Positions 41,384 to 50,855 are shown, counted from the first letter of the stretch. The stretch is 64,000 nucleotides of DNA from JBCCDY01 sp039030555 (GCA_039030555.1 JBCCDY010000003.1:186001-250000); one strand, 5' to 3'. Translations and numbers: made by a program. Notes: a model not told the origin generated them from the letters alone.

Positions 41384-44300
41384 GTGGCAGAAGTGCAAAA
41401 CGATTCGAGTAAGATAAAAAAGCTAGAGCAAGAGCTCGAAAAAGCACTTAATGAACTAAATAAAAAAGATAAGCTCCTTTTCAACCAAAAGCTAGAGTAT
41501 GAAACACTAAATCAGGAGCTTCTCACCATTAACGAAGAACTCAATGCATCAAATGAGGAGTTACTGGCTGTTAACGATGAACTGAAACGAAATGAAGAAG
41601 CGCTTTTGCAATCAGAGGCCAATATCAAAACGCTTTTAAACAGTACGCTTCAATTTTTTTATCTAATTGACGTAAATCACCGTATCATAGCATACAATGA
41701 ATTGGTAAGGCGCCACTTCAAAAACTTCCTGGGAAGAGAAATACAGGTTGGAGATGACTTTTTGGATTATCTGGATCAGTTATCTATTCCGGAATTTCTT
41801 GAAGAATTTAAAGAAGTATTAAATGGGAAAACTAAGTCAGGTTTAAAGACAGTAAGGGTTCAAAATGGACCGAAGATCCATATCAAATACAGTTATGTTC
41901 CGATCAAAAATGAAATTGGAGCAATTGACAGAGTATGTATTAATACACTAAACGTTACCGATGAGATTGAGGCTAAAAAAGAACAAGCTGAAAGTCAACG
42001 AATCATCAATTCTGTTTTTAAAACAACAGATGTAGGCCTCTGTATAATGAATGAGGAGGGTTTTGTAGTTAAAGTGAATCCCAAATACGCTGAAATCTAT
42101 GCGATAAGCGTGGAAGAGCTACAAGGTCAGCACTTTTCTATTGTTTATTCACTAAATGAAGCTCAAAGATCCGCAGAGGCTTATGAAAAATTCATCACAG
42201 GGGATATTCAATCGGAGACCGATGAAAAACCATTTACAAGACGTGATGGAAAGCTAATCCATATCTATATCACCAGTGAAAAGATGCAACTTGCCGATGG
42301 TGTTCAATTAACCCTGGTAACCGTAAGGGATATAACTGAAACAAGAAATACGCAAAGACTACTTGAGGACACACAAGGGCAGTTTAAAATCGGAGGTTGG
42401 GAATACGACCTCGAAACACAAACATCAAGCTGTACTAATCAGGTGTTTGATATTTATGAGGTCTCTCATGACTATGTATTCACCCCTGAAAATGTACTTA
42501 AATTCTTTCCTATTGAAGAACATCAAAAACGAGTAGAACAACTGCGCGATTGCGTAACCCAGTTTAGGAGTTTTGAGTTTGAAATACCTTTCATCAGTGC
42601 CAAGAAAAATCTTAAACGGGTCAGGTTAAGATTTAGCCCAGTAGTAGTGGAAGGGAGAACTGTCAAGGTATTCGGAACCATTCAGGATATTACAGTAGAT
42701 TGGAAAAACAGATTAAAAACGAAGGAAAGTCAAGAGCGATTTAAAAATCTATTTCAGTACGCGGGTGATTCAATATTTCTAATCGATAAAGAAGATTTTT
42801 CTATAGTAGATTGTAATATTTCTGCTTTGGAAGACCTTGGATACGAAAAAGCGGAAATCCTTAAGAAGAACATCAAAGAAATAACCCCGGATCCTTCCAG
42901 AATGATGGTTTCTTTGAAGGAAACTATTGTTCAAGGTCAGTCATTATTTGAAGGAGAGAACCTAACTAAAACCGGAGATATATTCCCAGTAGAAGTTAAT
43001 GCCAGGGTAGTTTCTACGAATGGGAAGGAAATGATCCAGGCTTTTGTTAGAGATATTAGTGAACGGAAAAGAGCAGAATCTGAAATTAGGAGTAGCGAAG
43101 AACGTTTTAGAAAAGTATTTTCTGCCAGCCCTCTTGGAATGACCATACTGGACCTGGAAGGTAATTTTGTGGAAGTCAACGATCGGCTTTGTAATATTCT
43201 TGGTTATACTAAGCAAGAGTACTATAACCTAAATTATAGGGACGTCATCTATAATGAGAATACAGAGGAAGACGAAAGGCTTGTAAAATCCCTAATAGAA
43301 AATGAGCTTCCTCATATTGAATACGAAAAGCGGTATATTCATAAGAACGGTAGTGTCGTCTGGATTAAGATTACCGCTACAATGATCAGAGATGAAAAAG
43401 GTGCTCCGCTTTATGGCATGAGTATGATTGAGGATATCACCGATAAGCGGAAAGCACAAATACTTTTAAGGGAATCAGAGGAACGCTTCAGAAAGATATT
43501 CGATCAAAGTCCTATTGGCATCAGTATAATCTCACCAGAAGGGTATTACTTAGATGCTAATGAGCAAATGGCCAAGATTATTGGTTACAAAAGGGAGGAA
43601 ATTTTATCTAAAAACTATGTAGATGCCACTCACCCTGAGGATAAGTCAAAAGATGCAAGGCTTACCAAGAAAGTATTCGATGGCGAAGTCCCTTATTTCT
43701 CATTGATTAAAAGATACATTCGAAAGGACGGAAAGCTCATTTGGGCAAAACTAACCGGTACAGTAATTCGTAACGAGGAAGGTACACCGATCTACGGTTT
43801 AGGTATGATTGAAGATATCACCAAAACCAAAGAAGCCGAAGAAAAATTGCGTCAAAGCGAGGAAAGGTTTGAAAAATTAGCAACTATATCTCCTGTCGGT
43901 ATTTTCAGTACCGATAGAGAAGGTAACACAACTTATATTAATAAACAGTGGTCAAAGATTACGGGATTAGATATGGAAAAAGCATCAGGATCGAATTGGT
44001 CTACTGCCCTGCATCCTGATGATAAAAAAAGAGTATTTGAGGAATGGATGAATGCCGTAAATGAAGATGTTGAATTCTCATCCGAGTTTAGGTTTCAAAG
44101 ACCTGATGGTAAAGTTACCTGGGTACTTACACAAGCTACCAAGAAAGAAAATGAAGATGGTGAAACCATAGGTTACATAGGAAGCGTCACCGATATAGAC
44201 GGCAGGATACAAGCAGAAGCGGATCTTCATCGCAGCAATTATGAACTTCAAAAGATTAATTCAGAATTAGACAGGTTTGTTTATAGTGCCTCACATGATT

Positions 44301-44926
44301 TACGATCTCCGCTCGTATCTATTCTCGGCTTAATAAATCTTTCCTTTCATAAGGAGGATGATCCTGAAAAGATCGAACTGCTTGAGATGATGAAGAAGAG
44401 TGTTAAGAAGTTAGACGACTTTATTCAGGATATTATTTACTATTCACGGAATGCGCGCTTGGATGTTAAAAAAGAAAAAGTAAAAGCGCTTGAGATCATA
44501 GAAGACTGTTTGGAAAACTATGGTTTTATCGATGGTTACGATGAAATAGAAAAGAAAATTGAAGTTCCATCTGATTTATTAATAACAACTGACCCGGGTC
44601 GTCTCAAAATCATTTTAAACAACCTTATTTCTAATTCCATACGATTTAGAAGGCCAGGTGAACAGCGACCTTATATTCGCATAGCAGTTAAGTCGTCTCT
44701 CAAAAATTTGAGGATAAGTGTAGGGGACAATGGGATCGGAATAGACAAAAATCATATTGGCAAAGTGTTTAATATGTTTTACCGGGCTAGGGAGGAAAAA
44801 GTAGGTAGTGGACTGGGTTTATTTATAGTTAAAGAAACAGTTGATAAATTAGATGGTGAGATAACGGTTGAGTCTAAAGCAGGCGCTTGGACGAAGTTCA
44901 ACATAAAAATTCCAAACGAAATTTGA
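41384..44926 (+). CDS. Multi-PAS sensor histidine kinase, soluble
   Basis: An 1180-residue cytosolic kinase. Residues 1-85 form a coiled coil, followed by about seven PAS/PAC domains (roughly 85-945), a HisKA domain with His971 (SASHDLRSPL), and a HATPase with LNNLISNSIRFR, GDNGIGIDKNHIGKVFNMFYR and GSGLGLFIVKE. The fifth and sixth PAS domains are near copies (SEERFRKVFSASPLG versus SEERFRKIFDQSPIG), which points to recent duplication. There is no transmembrane segment and no receiver domain; no cognate regulator is adjacent. The start is GTG. Confidence 0.95.
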   Translation: MAEVQNDSSKIKKLEQELEKALNELNKKDKLLFNQKLEYETLNQELLTINEELNASNEELLAVNDELKRNEEALLQSEANIKTLLNSTLQFFYLIDVNHRIIAYNELVRRHFKNFLGREIQVGDDFLDYLDQLSIPEFLEEFKEVLNGKTKSGLKTVRVQNGPKIHIKYSYVPIKNEIGAIDRVCINTLNVTDEIEAKKEQAESQRIINSVFKTTDVGLCIMNEEGFVVKVNPKYAEIYAISVEELQGQHFSIVYSLNEAQRSAEAYEKFITGDIQSETDEKPFTRRDGKLIHIYITSEKMQLADGVQLTLVTVRDITETRNTQRLLEDTQGQFKIGGWEYDLETQTSSCTNQVFDIYEVSHDYVFTPENVLKFFPIEEHQKRVEQLRDCVTQFRSFEFEIPFISAKKNLKRVRLRFSPVVVEGRTVKVFGTIQDITVDWKNRLKTKESQERFKNLFQYAGDSIFLIDKEDFSIVDCNISALEDLGYEKAEILKKNIKEITPDPSRMMVSLKETIVQGQSLFEGENLTKTGDIFPVEVNARVVSTNGKEMIQAFVRDISERKRAESEIRSSEERFRKVFSASPLGMTILDLEGNFVEVNDRLCNILGYTKQEYYNLNYRDVIYNENTEEDERLVKSLIENELPHIEYEKRYIHKNGSVVWIKITATMIRDEKGAPLYGMSMIEDITDKRKAQILLRESEERFRKIFDQSPIGISIISPEGYYLDANEQMAKIIGYKREEILSKNYVDATHPEDKSKDARLTKKVFDGEVPYFSLIKRYIRKDGKLIWAKLTGTVIRNEEGTPIYGLGMIEDITKTKEAEEKLRQSEERFEKLATISPVGIFSTDREGNTTYINKQWSKITGLDMEKASGSNWSTALHPDDKKRVFEEWMNAVNEDVEFSSEFRFQRPDGKVTWVLTQATKKENEDGETIGYIGSVTDIDGRIQAEADLHRSNYELQKINSELDRFVYSASHDLRSPLVSILGLINLSFHKEDDPEKIELLEMMKKSVKKLDDFIQDIIYYSRNARLDVKKEKVKALEIIEDCLENYGFIDGYDEIEKKIEVPSDLLITTDPGRLKIILNNLISNSIRFRRPGEQRPYIRIAVKSSLKNLRISVGDNGIGIDKNHIGKVFNMFYRAREEKVGSGLGLFIVKETVDKLDGEITVESKAGAWTKFNIKIPNEI

Positions 44927-44985
44927 TTTTCATGCAACTATAAATTGTCACTTTTGTCTTTGAAGGATAATCAAAATAAAACTAT

Positions 44986-45681
44986 ATGAATAAACTACTT
45001 CTTATTCTAATAATAGCTTGCACAGTATCTACTTATTCACTTTCTGCACAGAAGGAGACCAGGGACGTCGGTGATTTCGATGAAGTATCTTTGGGCCTGT
45101 CTGTTGATGTAATCCTAAAGCAAGGAGATAAAAATGAACTCGTTCTGGAGGGAGACAGCGATGATCTGGAGCGGATTGAAACCAGAGTATCAGGAGGCGA
45201 ATTGAGGATTCGTAATAAAGATAAAAGCTGGGGCTGGAGTAATAATTCATTCAGAGGAGTAAAAATATATATTACCATAAAGGATGTTAGAGCATTATCC
45301 GTTTCCGGATCAGGATCTATGACTACAGATGGTAAAATTACCGGAAGGGACATTGATCTTAAAGTAAGTGGTTCGGGTGATCTGGAAGCCGAGTTCGAAG
45401 TGGAAGAGCTTTATACCAAAATATCAGGAAGTGGAGACATATACTTAAAAGGAAAAGCGGATTATATGGATGCAGGTATAAGTGGTTCCGGAGGATTCTC
45501 TGCAAATGATTTTGAAGTAGAAGATTGCGATATCAGAATAACCGGATCCGGGAGTGCCAGAATTCATGTAAATAAAGAATTAAAAGCGCGGATAACCGGA
45601 AGTGGTAAAGTTCTTTATAAAGGAGACCCAGAAAGGGTAGATGCCAATTCAACAGGCAGTGGTACCGTTCGGAAGATTTAA
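44986..45681 (+). CDS. Head-GIN (DUF2807) domain protein, secreted
   Basis: A 231-residue secreted protein with signal peptide (about 1-20, ending TYSLSAQK). From about residue 104 it carries seven SGSG/TGSG steps about every 18-25 residues (SGSGSMT, SGSGDLE, SGSGDIY, SGSGGFS, TGSGSAR, TGSGKVL, TGSGTVR), which fits the parallel beta-helix of the DUF2807 family. The function of the family is not established. It is followed by a strong terminator. Confidence 0.92.
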   Translation: MNKLLLILIIACTVSTYSLSAQKETRDVGDFDEVSLGLSVDVILKQGDKNELVLEGDSDDLERIETRVSGGELRIRNKDKSWGWSNNSFRGVKIYITIKDVRALSVSGSGSMTTDGKITGRDIDLKVSGSGDLEAEFEVEELYTKISGSGDIYLKGKADYMDAGISGSGGFSANDFEVEDCDIRITGSGSARIHVNKELKARITGSGKVLYKGDPERVDANSTGSGTVRKI

Positions 45682-45709
45682 AGAACAATCACATCTTATA
45701 CATACCTTT

Positions 45710-45733
45710 AACCCCGACATGTCGGGGTTTTTT
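45710..45733 (+). terminator. Rho-independent terminator after DUF2807 gene
   Basis: A perfect 20-base palindrome, AACCCCGACATGTCGGGGTT (45710-45729), is followed by further T residues. It lies 29 bases after the DUF2807 stop and 15 before the HlyIII gene. Confidence 0.85.
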
Positions 45734-45747
45734 GGTTTAAAAGGATT

Positions 45748-46392
45748 ATGAGTAAGGAGAGTTTAAACTTGGATAGAGGGGTTGAGAGAGCAAATGCATT
45801 AACGCATCTGTTAGGAGCTGTGTTGTCAATTATCGGGCTCATCATGATGTTGGGCTTGGCGGAGGTTTCCAGTAATTATGTAAAGCTTAAATCCAGTCTG
45901 ATCTTCGGAATAAGCTCAATACTGCTCTATCTGGCTTCCACTGTATACCACAGTGTGTTTTCGGTAAAGCTTAAATCCATATTTAAGATAGTTGATCACT
46001 CTGCGATTTTTGTTTTGATCGCAGGTACTTATACACCATTTGCGCTCATCGCTTTAAAAAATGAAGGAGGATATTTTCTCTTTAACCTGCTATGGCTCAT
46101 CACTCTTGTTGGTACTCTTTATAAAATATTTTTCTCTAAACGCTTCAAAATCCTTTCAACCATCATTTACCTTTCCATAGGCTGGTTAGCAGTGGCTTAT
46201 ATGAAACCGATATATGAAAATATCGGAGCCCTCGGTTTCATTTGGCTAATCGCTGGAGGGGCATTTTACTCTCTTGGAACTATATTCTATATGGGTAAAA
46301 GAAAATACAGTCATTCCATTTGGCATCTTTTCGTCCTGGGTGGAACAATTAGCCATTTCATATCGATTTACTATTTCGTATTACGGATGTAG
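45748..46392 (+). CDS. Hemolysin III (PAQR/YqfA) family membrane protein
   Basis: A 214-residue protein with seven predicted helices and the metal-site motifs of the HlyIII/PAQR family: ERANALTHLLGAVLS near the start, ASTVYHSVF, DHSAIFVLIAGTYTPF and SHSIWHLFVLGGTISHFISIYYF at the end. Bacterial members affect membrane lipid homeostasis; the hemolysin name is historical. It is transcribed on its own after the upstream terminator. Confidence 0.93.
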   Translation: MSKESLNLDRGVERANALTHLLGAVLSIIGLIMMLGLAEVSSNYVKLKSSLIFGISSILLYLASTVYHSVFSVKLKSIFKIVDHSAIFVLIAGTYTPFALIALKNEGGYFLFNLLWLITLVGTLYKIFFSKRFKILSTIIYLSIGWLAVAYMKPIYENIGALGFIWLIAGGAFYSLGTIFYMGKRKYSHSIWHLFVLGGTISHFISIYYFVLRM

Positions 46393-46457
46393 GTTTTAGG
46401 TAATTACTAAACAGATTTATCGCTTCATAGCGAGTAATATCAATTAAAATTTAATTG

Positions 46458-46973
46458 ATGCGTAATATATTTTTCTCCCTGCTTTTAATATTTCCTGTCT
46501 TCGGATTTGTAGAAACCCCCGATAAAGAGCTTGAAATCAAAAAGTTGGTTAAGGTAATAGAGGATTCGAAAGCTGAGGTCTTCGAAGAAGTATCTTACAT
46601 TCCCCGTGATATTTTAAATCAACTGACCGAGATTCTGAAATCTGAATACGATATAGAAAATGAATTTGTTTTAAATGAGAAGTACGCTGCTCCTGCAAGA
46701 AGTTATGATTTTAACAAAGGCATATACAGGAGATTGAATTTTGGGTTGAATAAGGGTAATAAGTGGGTAATCTCATATCATATTTCAACCAAAAGATTCA
46801 GTTATAACAACATTCTTTATCTTGATTTAAGCAGAAAAGAAACAATAGTAAAAAGCTTTCAGATTTACAGGCCATCGAATAATCCCGAAGGTTTACTAAA
46901 GAAGCTTAATGATCCTAAATCTGTAGAACTCACTTATCATTCTCGCGAGGGTATTTCAGAAAATATTTTTTGA
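46458..46973 (+). CDS. Secreted hypothetical protein
   Basis: A protein of 171 residues with a short signal peptide (MRNIFFSLLLIFPVFGFVET). The mature part is charged and mixed helix/strand, with FNKGIYRRLNFGLNKGNKWVISYHISTKRFSYNNILYLDLS in the middle. No family recognised. It would be periplasmic or surface-exposed. A TTG directly before the ATG could also start translation. Confidence 0.6.
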   Translation: MRNIFFSLLLIFPVFGFVETPDKELEIKKLVKVIEDSKAEVFEEVSYIPRDILNQLTEILKSEYDIENEFVLNEKYAAPARSYDFNKGIYRRLNFGLNKGNKWVISYHISTKRFSYNNILYLDLSRKETIVKSFQIYRPSNNPEGLLKKLNDPKSVELTYHSREGISENIF

Positions 46974-47037
46974 TAGATCAGAATCGCTTCAAACAACTTT
47001 TAAAGTTTTTATCTTCAAGTTCAGAAGTTATAAACGA

Positions 47038-47625
47038 TTGGAAGACTATAGTAAAATTCTGGAAAACATTGCTCGCTATGCTAAGCTCAAAAAGGATGAT
47101 GAAAAAGAATTTACAAGCATATTAAGAACTAGTAGAGTAAAAAAGAGGCAGTTTATTGTACAGCCAGGCTTCGTCTGCACTTACCAGACTTATGTATACG
47201 AAGGAGCTTTACGCTCCTATTTTGTTGATAATCAAGGCACTGATCATACACTTCAATTCGCAATAGAAGATTGGTTTATCAGCGACTTCAACAGCTACAC
47301 CAGCCAAACCCCGGCATCAATTTATGTAGAAGCCTTAGAAGACTCTATTGTCCAGCAAATGGAGTATGAAGATGTCGAAAAACTTTGTGACTCAAATCCA
47401 AAATTCGAGCGTTTTTTTAGACTTGTGGCTCAAAAGTCATTTGCCTATTCGCAGAGAAGGGTTTTATCTAATCTGGGTAAAACCGCGGAAGAAAGATATC
47501 TCGAGTTTCAGGGTATGTATCCATCTATTGTTCAAAGAGTTCCGCAGTATGCCCTGGCATCCTATCTTGGAATGACCCCAGAATTTTTAAGCAAGATCCG
47601 TAGGAGAATGGCCAATCAATCTTGA
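47038..47625 (+). CDS. Crp/Fnr family transcriptional regulator
   Basis: A 195-residue regulator. Residues 20-125 form the cyclic-nucleotide-binding-like beta barrel (FIVQPGFVCTYQTYVYEGALRSYFVDNQGTDHTLQFA). Residues ~150-195 form the winged helix (RVPQYALASYLGMTPEFLSKIRRRM). It lacks the FNR cysteines, so it is not an oxygen-sensing Fnr. The TTG start is the only good option near the family's usual length. It is 97 bases upstream of a peroxiredoxin gene preceded by an inverted repeat it could bind (inference). Confidence 0.92.
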   Translation: MEDYSKILENIARYAKLKKDDEKEFTSILRTSRVKKRQFIVQPGFVCTYQTYVYEGALRSYFVDNQGTDHTLQFAIEDWFISDFNSYTSQTPASIYVEALEDSIVQQMEYEDVEKLCDSNPKFERFFRLVAQKSFAYSQRRVLSNLGKTAEERYLEFQGMYPSIVQRVPQYALASYLGMTPEFLSKIRRRMANQS

Positions 47626-47684
47626 ACTAGTTCAAGTACTTTTCCTAACCTGGTTCATATTTATCCTATCGCCTGCAACCCACC

Positions 47685-47706
47685 TTTGTAAAGAAATAAT
47701 TACAAA
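47685..47706. promoter_or_regulatory. Inverted repeat upstream of peroxiredoxin gene
   Basis: TTTGTAA (47685-47691) and TTACAAA (47700-47706) form an inverted repeat with an 8-base spacer, ending 16 bases before the peroxiredoxin ATG; another TTACAAA at 47717-47723 overlaps the start. It lies between a Crp/Fnr-family gene and its neighbour, so it is a candidate site for that regulator. Confidence 0.4.
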
Positions 47707-47722
47707 TTAAAGCGATTTACAA

Positions 47723-48388
47723 ATGGAATTAGAAACACGAGCGCCTTCTTACAAAGACGGACTTAAAGAATTAAGAAAAAATCTTGGTCAAATGCTTCCG
47801 CCAGAAGCTTTGAAAAAGTTTGATAATGACGCTGATGGGCTAGCCGAAGCTCATAAGTCAGTTTTGAAAATAAATGTAGGAGATAAAGCCCCTGACTTTT
47901 CTTTAGTTAATGCTGTTGGGAAAAATATCAGGCTATCTGACCTTCTCATAAATAACAAGGTAGTAATAACCTTTTACCGTGGGACTTGGTGTCCGTATTG
48001 CAATTTGCAGTTAAGCCAGTATCAGCAAATACTGAATGAAATTCGGGATGCTGGTGCAAGCTTTATTGCAATCTCTCCACAAACACCCGATGAGTCATTG
48101 AATATGACTGAGAAAAATGATCTGAAATTCGAGGTGTTGAGCGACATTGGAAATATGGTAGCCCGGAAATTCACCACGGTATTCAAAAATGGAGATATGC
48201 CAGTGCAGACCATGACTGAACTGGGTTTTGACTTCGACGCCCATTATGGTGATGACTCCCGGGAACTTCCGGTACCGGCCGTTTTTATTATCGAAAAAAA
48301 TGGAAATGTAAGTTTTGCAAAAGCAGTCAGTGGAGATTATAGGGAAAGAGTGGATGCAGCTGAAATCTTGAATGAACTTAGAAAGTAA
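47723..48388 (+). CDS. Peroxiredoxin-like (AhpC/TSA) family protein
   Basis: A 221-residue thioredoxin-fold protein. The active site is GTWCPYCNLQL near residue 92, with both cysteines of a CxxC, and APDFSLVNAVGKNIRLSDLL precedes it. VPAVFIIEKNGNVSFA closes the fold. Such proteins reduce peroxides or act as thiol oxidoreductases in the cytoplasm. The first ~45 residues are an extra helical segment. Its end overlaps the next gene by 17 bases. Confidence 0.92.
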   Translation: MELETRAPSYKDGLKELRKNLGQMLPPEALKKFDNDADGLAEAHKSVLKINVGDKAPDFSLVNAVGKNIRLSDLLINNKVVITFYRGTWCPYCNLQLSQYQQILNEIRDAGASFIAISPQTPDESLNMTEKNDLKFEVLSDIGNMVARKFTTVFKNGDMPVQTMTELGFDFDAHYGDDSRELPVPAVFIIEKNGNVSFAKAVSGDYRERVDAAEILNELRK

Positions 48389-49274
48389 ATCTAAAGTGAA
48401 AAATATAGGTTTTATAGGATTAGGAATAATGGGCAGTAGGATGGCTGCCCATTTACTAACACCGGATTTTAAACTTAAGGTTTATAATCGCTCTTCTGAA
48501 AAAGCTCAAAAGCTAGTTGAGGGAGGAGCGACGCCAACCGCGAATCTTTCTGATTTAGCACAAGGCTCCGACATCATCATTACTATGCTTTCAACTCCCG
48601 AAGTAGTCAGGGATTCAGCATTTGGTAACAACGGATTCATCCAAAAAATGGATAAAGGAGGAATATGGATTAATTGCAGTACTGTAAATCCTACTTTTTC
48701 CGAAGAAATGTGTTGGCTAGCCCAACAATCTGGAGTCAGGTTTATAGATGCACCGGTGGCTGGCACAAAAGGGCCTGCTGAGGCAGGAGAGCTTTTATTC
48801 CTCCTTGGAGGAGAAGCAGAAGATATAGAAGAGGTGGCTCCTTTGTTTGAACTGATGGGGAAAAAATATCTTCGTTTAGGGAAAGCAGGTAAAGGTTCAG
48901 CCATGAAAATGCTGATCAATCAATTGTTGGCACAGTCTACAGTAGCTTTTGTGGAGGCTATGGTTTTAGGAGAAGCCATGGGATTAAAACAGGAAACTCT
49001 GTTTAATGTATTGACTGCAACCCCTGTTGTGGCACCGGTGATATCAGGTATTCGTCCAAAACTGGAAAGTGGTGATTATGATCCTAACTTCTCATTAAAA
49101 TGGATACATAAGGACCTTCATCTCTCAAGCTTGACAGCTTACGAAAAAGAAGTTCCCTTACATAATCTTGGGGTTACGAAAGAACTCTTCGGGCAAGCTA
49201 AACAAAATGGGTTCGGTGATATGGATTTTAGCTCTATCTATGAGTTTATGAGAAATAAAGAGAGTGACCTCTAA
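48372..49274 (+). CDS. Beta-hydroxyacid dehydrogenase family (3-HIBADH-like)
   Basis: A 300-residue NAD(P)-dependent dehydrogenase. GFIGLGIMGSRMAAHLL (about 13-29) is the Rossmann loop, DAPVAGTKGPAEAGELLFLLGG holds the substrate-binding motif, GKAGKGSAMKMLINQL the catalytic Lys, and KWIHKDLHLS the C-terminal motif. It resembles glyoxylate/succinic semialdehyde reductases and 3-hydroxyisobutyrate dehydrogenases. It is translationally coupled to the peroxiredoxin, suggesting a shared stress response. Confidence 0.93.
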   Translation: MNLESKSKVKNIGFIGLGIMGSRMAAHLLTPDFKLKVYNRSSEKAQKLVEGGATPTANLSDLAQGSDIIITMLSTPEVVRDSAFGNNGFIQKMDKGGIWINCSTVNPTFSEEMCWLAQQSGVRFIDAPVAGTKGPAEAGELLFLLGGEAEDIEEVAPLFELMGKKYLRLGKAGKGSAMKMLINQLLAQSTVAFVEAMVLGEAMGLKQETLFNVLTATPVVAPVISGIRPKLESGDYDPNFSLKWIHKDLHLSSLTAYEKEVPLHNLGVTKELFGQAKQNGFGDMDFSSIYEFMRNKESDL

Positions 49275-49296
49275 GTATTAAAGATCACTCTTCTCA

Positions 49297-49320
49297 GTTA
49301 ATGGTGGAGCCACCATCAAC
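49297..49320. other. Hairpin in the gap before the triple-repeat gene
   Basis: ATGGTGG and CCACCAT (49300-49315) pair around AG and extend outward with one mismatch to an 11-base stem (49297-49320). There is no T-run. A second, longer-looped hairpin overlaps the preceding stop (AGAGTGA 49260-49266 with TCACTCT 49284-49290). One of these may end the upstream transcript. Confidence 0.4.
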
Positions 49321-49408
49321 TGCACGAATAGATTAATAACCAAACTCAATAAACTAAGATAAAAAGAACCGAGATTGATGGAGGTACCGACTCCCACTTA
49401 AATATTTG

Positions 49409-49458
49409 TCCTGATTCGGTATTACCATATCCCGATTCAGTTAAAAAGTATCCTGATT
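49409..49458 (+). repeat. Three TCC(T/C)GATT repeats spaced exactly 21 bp
   Basis: TCCTGATT (49409), TCCCGATT (49430) and TCCTGATT (49451) start exactly 21 bases apart, two helical turns. The last lies 64 bases before the triple-repeat gene ATG. Direct repeats at 21-bp spacing are the usual layout of LytTR-type regulator sites, and a LytTR regulator is encoded 2.5 kb downstream; the core sequence does not obviously match known LytTR consensus. Confidence 0.5.
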
Positions 49459-49522
49459 AATCCAAAAAGCCTGTTCTCTTCCGGCTAGCATTGTCATATT
49501 TACGTTAGAAAATCATATAATT

Positions 49523-50791
49523 ATGAATATAAGTAGTATGACAAGACAACGACTAGCTTACCTGAGTGCCGGAATCATATTAGCAGTTTATCTTTTATTG
49601 ATCAGCGGGAACCTTCGAGCCCAAAATGACCAGGGATATATTTATGGAAAAGTTACGACGATTGACGATAAAGAATATATCGGAGAAATTAGATGGGGAA
49701 AAGAGGAGACTTTCTGGGATGACATATTTAACTCGACCAAAGAGAGAAATCCTAATCTAAAATATCTTGATCGAAGTGATTATCAACATATTCGAAACAG
49801 TAGGTCGGATGACGACGATAACTGGGGTAATTTTTGGGAAATCTGGGAAGATAAGTATAGCGACTATTCGCATCAATTCGCAGCCCGTTTCGGAGATTTC
49901 AAGGCAATGGAGATCAAGGGAAGGAATGATGTAGAAATTGAGTTCAAGAATGGTCTTAGAATGGATTTTGAAGGAGGTTCAAACGATCTTGGAGCCAAGA
50001 TTAGGGTTTATGATCAGGAGATAGGCCAGATACGATTGTCATGGGACAGGATCGATTTAATCGAATTTATGGAAACTCCTAAAAACCTTCGCTACAAATA
50101 CGGTGAGCCATTAACCGGAACAGTTTCTACTTCGATAGGGAAGTTTTATGGTATGATCCAATGGGATCATGAAGAGTGCCTTTCCGAAGACCTTCTTGAT
50201 GGAGATAATGAAGATGGAGACATTTCAATTCCTTTTGGAAATATAAAGTCAATCACGCGGGATGGCCGAGGTTCGGAAGTAGTTTTAAAATCAGGCCGTG
50301 AAATGTATTTAAGGGGAAGTAATGATGTCAATAATGAGAATAGAGGTGTTATTGTTAAAACGCCTGAGATCGGAAAAATAAAAATAAGCTGGAGGGAATT
50401 TGATGAAGTAGTATTCGATGATGTTCCAACTACATCCGGTCAGGCATACTCAGATTACAAAGAACCTAAAGAATTATTCGGAAGCGTCTTCACTAAAGAC
50501 GGAGAAGAGTTTTCAGGAAGAATAATTTATGATCTGGATGAAGAGTTTGACTTCGAACTTTTAAATGGAAAAGATGAAGATATCGAGTTCATTATACCCT
50601 TCAGGAATATAAAAAGTATCGTTCCAAAAAACTACAATTACTCTACGATAGAGCTTCGAAGTGGTAAAAAAATACTCTTAGGTGACGCTCAAGATGTATC
50701 CGACAGGCACGATGGCATACTTGTATTTGAAAATAAGGAACAGCCTGTCTATATCCCGTGGGATGATGTTGAGCAAGTTGTTTTCAAATAA
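49523..50791 (+). CDS. Secreted protein with three ~110-residue repeats, hypothetical
   Basis: A 422-residue protein with signal peptide (about 1-34, ending NLRAQN). The mature part is three copies of a module. Each starts with a G-x-V-x-T-x-x-x-x-x-x-G strand (IYGKVTTIDDKEYIGEIRW, LTGTVSTSIGKFYGMIQW, LFGSVFTKDGEEFSGRIIY). Copies 2 and 3 have IPFGNIKSI/IPFRNIKSI in the middle, and all end with an I-x-x-x-W-D-x-x-x-x-x-x-F motif. The mature part is acidic. No family recognised; likely a periplasmic or surface beta-rich protein. It lies 64 bases upstream of the LytS/LytTR genes on the same strand. Confidence 0.75.
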   Translation: MNISSMTRQRLAYLSAGIILAVYLLLISGNLRAQNDQGYIYGKVTTIDDKEYIGEIRWGKEETFWDDIFNSTKERNPNLKYLDRSDYQHIRNSRSDDDDNWGNFWEIWEDKYSDYSHQFAARFGDFKAMEIKGRNDVEIEFKNGLRMDFEGGSNDLGAKIRVYDQEIGQIRLSWDRIDLIEFMETPKNLRYKYGEPLTGTVSTSIGKFYGMIQWDHEECLSEDLLDGDNEDGDISIPFGNIKSITRDGRGSEVVLKSGREMYLRGSNDVNNENRGVIVKTPEIGKIKISWREFDEVVFDDVPTTSGQAYSDYKEPKELFGSVFTKDGEEFSGRIIYDLDEEFDFELLNGKDEDIEFIIPFRNIKSIVPKNYNYSTIELRSGKKILLGDAQDVSDRHDGILVFENKEQPVYIPWDDVEQVVFK

Positions 50792-50855
50792 CTGAGGTTG
50801 CCGGTTCAAATTTTCATGCTGACTTCCATATCCATAATTGATTGTATAATTTCAA

